Source: an uncultured Acidimicrobiales bacterium (GTDB lineage: Bacteria > Actinomycetota > Acidimicrobiia > Acidimicrobiales > Aldehydirespiratoraceae). Taken from it: a DNA stretch of 6,390 bases. The stretch is from positions 1 to 6,390 of the forward strand of contig CALKOE010000429.1 in NCBI GenBank assembly GCA_938091985.1. The letters run 5' to 3'. This document shows positions 1-5,653 of the stretch, one piece after another. Below the pieces are notes generated by a model. It was given only the letters and a program-made list of their open reading frames with translations. It was not told where the DNA came from and did not search any database. Position numbers and translations under genes: made by a program. Positions within the stretch are counted from its first letter, which is position 1; the number at the start of each line of letters is the position of its first letter.

Positions 1-352
1 TCAACATCGCGATGGTCATCTCCGCCACCGCGTCCTTGTTGCGGCCCGGCGTGTGGATCACGGGGATTCCCGACGCGGTCGCCGCCACCACATCGACGTT
101 GGTCGGGTCGCCTCGTGTGGATCCGATCACCGTGAGCGGAAGGTCCAATACCGGACCCATGCAGAAGTCGGCCTCGCAGATCACGATCGTTGCGCCGAGC
201 TCGGTGATCCGCGCGGCGAGGTCTTCCGGACCGTGGAGTTTGATCGGCCGGTACTCGATCCAGGGGTCGAATTCGACGTCGGCGACTGCCCGAAGTTCGT
301 CGAGCGCAGGCCCCCGCAGAGGGGCGGTGACGAGAGCAACGGGCCGAGACAT
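1..352 (-). CDS. D-2-hydroxyacid dehydrogenase (NAD(P)-dependent), N-terminal part, runs off the left edge
   Basis: The reverse strand reads open from an ATG at 352-350 to the window edge, giving 117 residues without a stop. The visible part is the N-terminal substrate-binding domain of the D-isomer-specific 2-hydroxyacid dehydrogenases (phosphoglycerate dehydrogenase-like). It starts MSRPVALVTAPL and ends with the family's typical stretch GSTRGDPTNVDVVAATASG, followed by IPVIHTPGRNKDAVAEMTIAML, which corresponds to the usual 'G.DNVD...A...GI.V.NTPG.N..AVAE' pattern. The Rossmann NAD-binding domain and the catalytic Arg/Glu/His would lie beyond the window. The family reduces 2-oxoacids or oxidises 2-hydroxyacids, and the substrate cannot be told. 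It diverges from the FGGY kinase across 40 bases, and such dehydrogenase/kinase pairs suggest sugar-acid or polyol metabolism (inference). No Shine-Dalgarno is visible, and a TAACGT element 7 bases before the ATG fits a leaderless transcript. Confidence 0.88.
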   Translation of the reverse strand, partial: MSRPVALVTAPLRGPALDELRAVADVEFDPWIEYRPIKLHGPEDLAARITELGATIVICEADFCMGPVLDLPLTVIGSTRGDPTNVDVVAATASGIPVIHTPGRNKDAVAEMTIAML

Positions 353-392
353 GACGCAGACGTTAGTTTTGCGCCGGGGAAAGAGGGAATCG
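353..392. promoter_or_regulatory. Compact 40-base divergent intergenic region with opposing candidate -10 elements
   Basis: This is the only non-coding DNA between the leftward dehydrogenase and the rightward kinase. It contains TAGTTT at 364-369 on the plus strand and TAACGT at 365-360 on the minus strand, both fitting the actinobacterial TANNNT -10 pattern and overlapping each other. The plus element would start a transcript near 376, just before the kinase Shine-Dalgarno. The minus element would start at about the A of the dehydrogenase ATG (7-base spacer), giving a leaderless mRNA. No good -35 (TTGACN-like) is seen for either, so the assignment rests on position and the -10 pattern alone. 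Confidence 0.35.
382..387 (+). promoter_or_regulatory. Ribosome binding site of the FGGY kinase; decides its start
   Basis: AGAGGG lies 5 bases before the ATG at 393. The reading frame is open far upstream (to position 12), but that upstream stretch is antisense to the hydroxyacid dehydrogenase and has no family similarity. The Shine-Dalgarno and the start of the conserved GIDIGTT motif six residues in fix the start at 393. Confidence 0.7.
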
Positions 393-1730
393 ATGACGGA
401 ACTCACGGTTGGCATCGATATCGGGACGACGTCGGTGAAGGCCGTCGCCGCCGATGTCGACGGCAACATCGTCGCTCGCACCCGCGTGCCCCACGCCCTC
501 AACGCCCCCGATCCCGACACGTTCGAGCACGACGCCACCGCAGCGTGGGTCGACGGCGTGCTCGCCGCATGGGATGCCGTCGGCGAAGGACGCAACGTCG
601 CCGGCATCACCGTCTCGGCGATGGTGCCCTCCTTGTGCGGAGTCGACGCCGCCGGCAGGCCGGTCACGCCCGGCCTGCTCTACGGCGATGCTCGCGGGCG
701 GATCAACGGATCCTCCGAGAGCGTGGAGGGCGAGGTGGTCGGCTTCGCTCATGCGCTTGCCGGTCAACCCGGGGTGCGCGCTCTGTGGCCCGCCCAGGCC
801 GTCGCCAACCACGCGTTGTGCGGTGTGGGAGCGATCGACACATCCACGGCGATGACGATGGCTCCGCTGTTCACCGGCACCGGGTGGGACGAAGCCCTGC
901 TCGCCGAGATCGGCATCACTGCCGACCAACTTCCCGCGTTCATGCCTGGCACTCAAGCGATCGGCGATCGCAACGGCATCGCGGTTTCGGGCGGCACGAT
1001 CGACGCGCTCGCCGAGCAGACCGTCGGCGCGGCCTGCGAGGCGGGCGACGTGATGGTCGTGTGCGGCACCACGCTCATCCCCTGGGCCCTCACCACCGAG
1101 TGGATCGAGGTTGCTGGTCTCTGGACGATCCCGTATTCGGTCCCCGGGCTCATCGCCATCGGTGGAGCGAGCAACGCAGGCGGCTTGTTCATCGATCATG
1201 TGCGCCGGCTCACTGGTGATCCGGCGCAGGACGAGGTGCTCGCCGTGGCTCCGGGCGACCGGCCAACATGGATCCCCTACATCCGCGGCGAACGGACTCC
1301 ATTTCACGATCCGTCGCTGCGAGCGCACCTGCTCGACATGAGCGTGAACCATGGTCCTGCGGCAACACTCGCCGGCGCCTACGAAGCCGCCGCGTTCGTC
1401 GTGAGCCACCATCTCGATCTCGCTCGACCCGATCTCGAAGCTGCAGGTTCGCCACCGTCGCGCATCGTGGCCACCGGGGGCGGAACGCAGTCGTCGGCGT
1501 GGATGCAATCACTGGCCGACGTGACAGGTCTCCCCGTCGATGTCGCCGCACAACCCGAAGGGGCGGCACTCGGCGCGGCCTTCACCAGCCGCCTGACCGC
1601 CGGACTCGAATCCGACCCGGCCGTGAGTCGATCATGGAGCCGCACCAGCCACAGAGTCGAACCACGGCCCGAGCACCACGCCGCCGCCGATGTCCGCTAC
1701 ACAAGATTCCGAGAGGCCGTCGATCAATGA
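393..1730 (+). CDS. FGGY-family carbohydrate kinase (xylulokinase-like)
   Basis: This is a 445-residue cytoplasmic ATP-dependent sugar/polyol kinase of the FGGY family (hexokinase/actin fold). The N-terminal domain opens with the phosphate-binding loop GIDIGTTSVK (residues 7-16). LLYGDARG (95-102) matches the 'LW.D.R' segment of xylulokinases, and GGTIDALAEQTVGA (200-213) carries D204, the expected catalytic base. The C-terminal domain shows VVCGTT (222-227), GERTPFHDPSLRA (299-311; the family's 'GERTP..dp..RG' stretch), and the ATP-binding GGGTQSSAW (362-370) followed by PEGAALGAA (388-396). It is somewhat shorter than typical xylulokinases (about 480-500 residues), mainly between the two lobes, so the exact sugar is uncertain; xylulose, a sugar acid or a polyol are all possible. 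Its stop overlaps the next gene's start (ATGA at 1727-1730), implying co-transcription and coupled translation. The start at 393 is supported by AGAGGG and by the position of the first motif. Confidence 0.93.
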   Translation: MTELTVGIDIGTTSVKAVAADVDGNIVARTRVPHALNAPDPDTFEHDATAAWVDGVLAAWDAVGEGRNVAGITVSAMVPSLCGVDAAGRPVTPGLLYGDARGRINGSSESVEGEVVGFAHALAGQPGVRALWPAQAVANHALCGVGAIDTSTAMTMAPLFTGTGWDEALLAEIGITADQLPAFMPGTQAIGDRNGIAVSGGTIDALAEQTVGAACEAGDVMVVCGTTLIPWALTTEWIEVAGLWTIPYSVPGLIAIGGASNAGGLFIDHVRRLTGDPAQDEVLAVAPGDRPTWIPYIRGERTPFHDPSLRAHLLDMSVNHGPAATLAGAYEAAAFVVSHHLDLARPDLEAAGSPPSRIVATGGGTQSSAWMQSLADVTGLPVDVAAQPEGAALGAAFTSRLTAGLESDPAVSRSWSRTSHRVEPRPEHHAAADVRYTRFREAVDQ

Positions 1731-2644
1731 AGTTCTCCGTCACCTATCCCTTGGTCACCCACCCGTACAACCCCGAGTTCCTGGCCAAGGAGGGCCTCGT
1801 GCGGTTCGCGAGGGCCGCCGAAGCTGCCGGCTTCTCGGGCATGGGCTTCACCGACCACCCCGCTCCCACCGATCGCTGGCTGCAAGCCGGCGGCCATGAT
1901 GCGCTCGACCCGTTCGCGGCACTCGCTTTCGTCGCCGCGGTGACGGACACGATCCGACTGATCCCCAATGTGGTCGTGTTGCCCTACCGGAACCCGTTCC
2001 TGGTTGCGAAGTCGGTCGCCACGATCGATGCCCTATCAGGTGGGCGCTTCACCCTCGCCGTCGGCACCGGGTACCTCAAGGGCGAATACAAGGCACTGGG
2101 GGTCGACTTCGAGGACCGCAACGTGATCTTCGACGAGGCGATCGAGGTGCTGCGCGGCGTCTGGAACGAGGCCGACTTCAGCTACGAAGGAACCGGTTTC
2201 GTGGCCTACGGCCAGACCGCGAACCCGCAGCCGGGCCACGTGCCGATCTGGATCGGCGGCAACAGCAAGCTCTCGCGCCGTCGCGTCGCACAGTCAGCCG
2301 ATGGCTGGGTGCCCTTCCCCGCGCCCCGGGTGCTCGCCACCACGGCGAAGACCCCACCTCTCGAAACCGTCGAAGACCTCGCGGAGATGCTCGACTATCT
2401 CTGGCGTCAGGTGGACGAAGCAGGACGTGACCGCGCCGACCTCGACATCAGCTTCGGCACCCCCGCGGGCGGGTCACCCGCCGGCGACGATTTCAACGCC
2501 GACGAGCATCTGGCCGGGCTCGCCGAACTCGCCACGCTGGGCGTGACGTGGAGCAGTGTCAGCGTGCCCGGCGACTCGATCGATCACGCGATCGAGACAC
2601 TGGAGCGCTATGGCGAGTTGGTGATCGGCGCTCAGCCCAGCTGA
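1727..2644 (+). CDS. LLM-class flavin/F420-dependent oxidoreductase (luciferase-like, TIGR03619/Rv2161c type)
   Basis: This 305-residue protein has the bacterial luciferase-like TIM-barrel fold. It shows AAEAAGFSGMGFTDHPAPTD (30-49), the family's 'A...GF..v...DH' strand. IRLIPNVVVLPYRNPFLVAK (76-95) is followed by the hallmark IDALSGGRFTLAVGTGYL (100-117), then YKALGVDFEDR (121-131) and VPIWIGGNSKLSRRRVAQSA (172-191), which lines the cofactor site. Length and motif order match the Rv2161c-type subgroup, whose actinobacterial members generally use coenzyme F420 rather than FMN; cofactor and substrate are inferred, not seen. The ATG lies inside the kinase stop (ATGA), with GAGAGG at 1711-1716 as a distant Shine-Dalgarno, so translation is probably coupled to the kinase. 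The 3' end overlaps the oppositely oriented lipoprotein gene by 13 bases. It could act on the same metabolite as the kinase/dehydrogenase pair, or be an unrelated passenger. Confidence 0.92.
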   Translation: MKFSVTYPLVTHPYNPEFLAKEGLVRFARAAEAAGFSGMGFTDHPAPTDRWLQAGGHDALDPFAALAFVAAVTDTIRLIPNVVVLPYRNPFLVAKSVATIDALSGGRFTLAVGTGYLKGEYKALGVDFEDRNVIFDEAIEVLRGVWNEADFSYEGTGFVAYGQTANPQPGHVPIWIGGNSKLSRRRVAQSADGWVPFPAPRVLATTAKTPPLETVEDLAEMLDYLWRQVDEAGRDRADLDISFGTPAGGSPAGDDFNADEHLAGLAELATLGVTWSSVSVPGDSIDHAIETLERYGELVIGAQPS

Positions 2645-2654
2645 TCGGGGCTGA
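2632..2654. terminator. Perfect 7-bp inverted repeat spanning the convergent stop codons; candidate bidirectional terminator
   Basis: TCAGCCC at 2632-2638 is exactly complementary to GGGCTGA at 2648-2654, with a 9-base loop (2639-2647). The left arm includes the lipoprotein stop (TCA read in reverse, TGA), and the loop holds the oxidoreductase stop (TGA 2642-2644). There is no T-run on either side, so it is not a classical intrinsic terminator. U-less hairpins of this kind are known in actinobacteria, but the short stem keeps confidence low. Confidence 0.35.
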
Positions 2655-3483
2655 TGCCGCAGGTATCGAACACCGAGAGGAGCTCGCCGATCGCGCCGTC
2701 GCCGCTCTGACCCAGACTGAGTGCGGCGAGAAGGCCCGCATCAAGATTGTCGACGAGGCACTCGGCCTGTTCGGTGGTGATTTCACCGTCCTCGGTGAAT
2801 CCCTGGATCAACGCTTGGCGACCGAATTCGCTCTGCAACAGAGTTTCGATCCCGTCGGGGGTCTGCAGAAACTCTTCGGCATCATCCGGGGTCTGGACGA
2901 AGTCGTCGCCCGACTCGCAGACGTTCTCGCTGTAGATGTCGAGGCGATCTGTTGCCGCCTCGAGGTCGGGATCCTCGGAGATGGCGTCGAGCTCGTCACC
3001 CGCGGCCAGGACGTCCCAGTTGGCCGCCGAGAGAACCGGCAGGAACTGATTGTCGAAGGCATCCAGCAACGTTTGCAGGTCGCCACGGATCTCTGCCGGT
3101 GCGATCGAAAGCGCTTGCGCCAACGAATCACGGTTGTCGAGGAAGTACGCCTCGATCTCCTGCGGCGTGGCGGTGAGGAACTGGAACTCAGCGTCGATCT
3201 GATCTTGTCGCAATGACAGCTGGCAGTACGAGGAACCCGGATCGCCGGTCATGTCGTCGCCGGTCATGTCGTCGGACGTGTCGTCATCGGTCATGTCGTC
3301 GTCGACACCTGTGGATTGGTCGTCATCGGTGCCATCGGACGATTCGTCGCTGGGAGCGTCCTGGTCGGAATCGGCGCCAGTGGTGGTCGCGCCGTCATCA
3401 CCGCAAGCAGCAGCGAAGAGCACGATCGCGATGAGCAGCGCAAGCCAACGGCGCTGCGAAATGGGGTAAGAGATGTTCGTCAT
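2632..3483 (-). CDS. Secreted lipoprotein with acidic repeat linker, unknown function
   Basis: This is a 283-residue protein counted from the ATG at 3483; a GTG at 3489 would add two residues. Residues 1-27 are a lipoprotein signal peptide: positive QRR, hydrophobic WLALLIAIVLF, then AAAC with C27 as the lipidated cysteine. Residues 28 to about 84 are a disordered linker rich in Asp, Ser, Thr and Gly, ending in copies of DDMTG. The globular part (about 85-283) is acidic and mostly helical in character. It holds four cysteines (87, 189, 242, 275) that could form two disulfides outside the membrane, and a near-repeat QTPDDAEEFL/QTPDGIETLL. The segment around ITTEQAECLVDNL with the final DTCGISPDQLG resembles small cysteine-pair domains common in actinobacterial lipoproteins; I cannot name the family. 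It lies 49 bases downstream of the acyl-CoA dehydrogenase on the same strand, so it may share that transcript. No good Shine-Dalgarno is seen, and TACGCT (3497-3492) could be a -10 for a near-leaderless mRNA of its own. Confidence 0.85.
   Translation of the reverse strand: MTNISYPISQRRWLALLIAIVLFAAACGDDGATTTGADSDQDAPSDESSDGTDDDQSTGVDDDMTDDDTSDDMTGDDMTGDPGSSYCQLSLRQDQIDAEFQFLTATPQEIEAYFLDNRDSLAQALSIAPAEIRGDLQTLLDAFDNQFLPVLSAANWDVLAAGDELDAISEDPDLEAATDRLDIYSENVCESGDDFVQTPDDAEEFLQTPDGIETLLQSEFGRQALIQGFTEDGEITTEQAECLVDNLDAGLLAALSLGQSGDGAIGELLSVFDTCGISPDQLG
3242..3301 (-). repeat. 15-bp tandem repeat in the lipoprotein linker (about four units)
   Basis: Two exact adjacent copies of TCGCCGGTCATGTCG (3242-3256 and 3257-3271, plus-strand reading) are followed by two degenerate units (3272-3286 and 3287-3301). 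Read in the lipoprotein frame on the minus strand they encode DDMTG-like pentapeptides (DDDTSDDMTGDDMTGD). This looks like a slippage-prone linker whose length could vary between strains. Confidence 0.75.
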
Positions 3484-3532
3484 GACCACCGAGCGTAGTA
3501 AGCGCCGTCGCCTGCGCCGTGGCAGACCCCTC

Positions 3533-5653
3533 TCAGGAGGCGTCGCGGGGCAGACCGAGGAGCCGCTCGCCGATCACATTTCGCTGTACTTCGCTCGTGC
3601 CTCCGGCAATCGTCAGACTGCGATTCCAGAGGAATGAACTCACCCAGCGGGCCGCGCTGCCCTCGGCCGCGGCGGCATCCGGGCCGAGAAGCTCAACGCC
3701 CGCCTCCTGCACGTCCTGATCGTGGATCACTCCCAAGAGCTTCACCACACTTGCCTCAGGCCCGGCATCGGCGCCCGCCAAGGACCGAATCGTCATGCGG
3801 TTGCGCAGAGCGGCGAGCGCCGCCTCACGGGCCAGCAGTTGACCAACCCGAGATCGGTCGTGAGCCGACGCGTCGTCTCGCAGAAGTCCGGCGAGTGCGA
3901 GCACACCATCACCGATCGATGCACCCGAACCCATCGACACACGCTCGTTGGCGAGGGTCGTGCGACCCGCGCGCCAGCCGTCGTTGACGGCGCCGATCAC
4001 ACAATCGTCCGGCACGAACACCTCGTCGAAGAACACCTCGTTGAACCAGGCATCACCGTTGATCTCGCGAAGTGGACGAATGTCGATGCCGTCGGTCGCC
4101 ATGTCGATGAAGAAGCACGTGATGCCGTCGTGATTCGGGCGATCGGGATCGGTACGGGCCAGACAGATCCCCCACTGGGCGGTGTGGGCCATCGAAGTCC
4201 ACACCTTCTGGCCTGTGAGTCGCCACCCATCGCCGTCACGAACCGCGCGCATGCGCAATGACGCCAGATCAGACCCGGCCTCGGGCTCCGAGAAGAGCTG
4301 ACACCACATGATCTCTTGTCGCAGCGACGGACCGACCCACCGTTGCTGTTGTTCGGTCGTCCCGTGGGCCAACAGCGTCGGCAGGGCCCAGGCAGCCACC
4401 TGCAGATGCGGTCGACGCACCCCCGCAGCGCGGAACTCCTGGTCGATCACCACTTGCTCGACCGCTGACGCGCCGCGGCCCCAGGGAACCGGCCAGTGAG
4501 GGGTGAGGTAGCCGTCATCGGCGATCTTGTGGTTCCAAGCCTCCCGCGGCAACGCGCGGAGCTCGTCGATCCAGCTGCGCACGACGCCGCGAGCATCTTC
4601 AGCCTCGGCGGGAAGCGCCATGGGGAGCGAACGCACGATGCCACCGGCAACAGCCTCCTGGACGTCGATCGCGCGTTCTGCGGTACCGGGCAACAGCGCC
4701 CGCGTGGCAATCGCCCGGCGGAGATAGAGGTGGGCATCGTGCTCCCAGGTGAACCCAATGCCGCCCAGAACCTGGATGCAGTCCTTCGCAACACCGACGA
4801 CGGCATCGGGCACCACAGCCCCTGCGCAGGCGATCGCCAGCCGTTGCTCATCGGGCTCGCCGCCGCGCCCGGCGTCCCACGCTGCCGCTCGAGCGAGCTC
4901 GAGTGCAGCAAGCATGTCGGCGCAGCGATGTTTCACTCCCTGGAACTGGCCGATCAGACGGCCGAACTGCACTCGGTTGCGCGCATGCTCAGCCGCAGTG
5001 TCGACACACCACGCCGCGATCCCCACGGCCTCGCTGCACAGGAGCACCGTGGCGAGGTCGAGCACGCGGTCGGCGGAGATGTCGATCGGGAGGCCAAGGT
5101 CCGGTTCGACCGTGACGTCGGCGACGCCGCGGACCAGGTCGACACCGCGGCTCGGGCCGCACGAGAGATCATCAGACGCGACTGCTCGCCACCCGTCGCC
5201 GTCAGGCACGATCACGACTGACGCGCCGGCTGCGCCCAGCACGTTGCGACGCGTCGACCCTTCGACGGGCGACGCAAAGGCAACCGCCGCTGTCGCCCCC
5301 GCAGCGATACGCGGGACCCACTCACGACTGGCCTCGCTCTCGCCGCCATCGACGAGAACCGCGACTGCGAGCGCGGTCGGCAACAACGGGCCCGGCACGC
5401 CAGCACGACCCATCTCTTCGAGAACTACAGCGAGATCGGCGATACCGAAGCCCTGCCCACCGTCGGCCTCCGGGGCGTGGAGCACGGGCCACCCGAGGTC
5501 GACCATCTCCGACCAGACCTTGGCGGCGGCTCCGTCGCTGCCCGCCTCATCTTCGAGCCCGTGGCGCCGCCCGGCTGCGCCGACCACCTGCTCGGCCCAC
5601 CGCCGCGCCGTCTCAGCCAGCGCCGCGTGGTCCTCGCTGATTCCGATCGACAT
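3533..5653 (-). CDS. Two-domain (fused) acyl-CoA dehydrogenase, FadE34-like
   Basis: At 706 residues it is about twice the usual acyl-CoA dehydrogenase length, with two complete dehydrogenase folds in one chain. The N-half (about 1-335) has the helical start, CSEAVGIAAW (206-215), NRVQFGRLIGQFQGVKHRCADM (226-247) and LGGIGFTWEHDAHLYLRRA (296-314). The C-half (about 350-706) has the FAD/substrate strand region LFSEPEAGSDLASLR (453-467), GQKVWTSMAHTAQWG (481-495), VFVPDDCVIG (545-554), TLANERV (566-572), and IAGGTSEVQRNVIGERLLG (682-700). The classical catalytic Glu position (YEGT in medium-chain enzymes) is LPGT in the N-half and AGGT in the C-half. The alternative isovaleryl-CoA dehydrogenase-type position is E570 in the C-half but Ala in the N-half, so one active site per chain is expected. 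This resembles mycobacterial FadE34, which acts on steroid side-chain CoA esters; that substrate is an inference. GGAGG sits 4 bases before the ATG, which overlaps the synthetase stop. Confidence 0.93.
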   Translation of the reverse strand: MSIGISEDHAALAETARRWAEQVVGAAGRRHGLEDEAGSDGAAAKVWSEMVDLGWPVLHAPEADGGQGFGIADLAVVLEEMGRAGVPGPLLPTALAVAVLVDGGESEASREWVPRIAAGATAAVAFASPVEGSTRRNVLGAAGASVVIVPDGDGWRAVASDDLSCGPSRGVDLVRGVADVTVEPDLGLPIDISADRVLDLATVLLCSEAVGIAAWCVDTAAEHARNRVQFGRLIGQFQGVKHRCADMLAALELARAAAWDAGRGGEPDEQRLAIACAGAVVPDAVVGVAKDCIQVLGGIGFTWEHDAHLYLRRAIATRALLPGTAERAIDVQEAVAGGIVRSLPMALPAEAEDARGVVRSWIDELRALPREAWNHKIADDGYLTPHWPVPWGRGASAVEQVVIDQEFRAAGVRRPHLQVAAWALPTLLAHGTTEQQQRWVGPSLRQEIMWCQLFSEPEAGSDLASLRMRAVRDGDGWRLTGQKVWTSMAHTAQWGICLARTDPDRPNHDGITCFFIDMATDGIDIRPLREINGDAWFNEVFFDEVFVPDDCVIGAVNDGWRAGRTTLANERVSMGSGASIGDGVLALAGLLRDDASAHDRSRVGQLLAREAALAALRNRMTIRSLAGADAGPEASVVKLLGVIHDQDVQEAGVELLGPDAAAAEGSAARWVSSFLWNRSLTIAGGTSEVQRNVIGERLLGLPRDAS

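Noticed and set aside
12..392. In-frame upstream extension of the FGGY kinase by 127 residues
   Set aside because: It has no kinase similarity, is antisense to the clearly recognisable hydroxyacid dehydrogenase N-terminus, and a Shine-Dalgarno plus the family's first motif place the start at 393.
363..1508. Long minus-strand open frame opposite the FGGY kinase
   Set aside because: Composition is Arg/Gly/His-rich shadow coding with no domain; the opposite strand carries all FGGY motifs in order.
1268..1726. Upstream extension of the oxidoreductase frame into the kinase gene
   Set aside because: The extension is Arg-rich out-of-frame translation of the kinase; the luciferase-like fold begins at MKFSVTYPL from the ATG at 1727.
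2548..3216. Plus-strand 222-codon open frame opposite the lipoprotein
   Set aside because: The minus strand has a signal peptide, lipobox and coherent acidic domain; the plus frame also overlaps the end of the oxidoreductase and has no recognisable family.
3242..3301. CRISPR-like direct repeats
   Set aside because: The repeats are 15 bp, contiguous without spacers, and lie in frame within a coding linker.
3484..3532. Possible intrinsic terminator or small RNA between the dehydrogenase and lipoprotein genes
   Set aside because: The 49 bases hold no convincing stem followed by a T-run and no RNA-like structure I can recognise.
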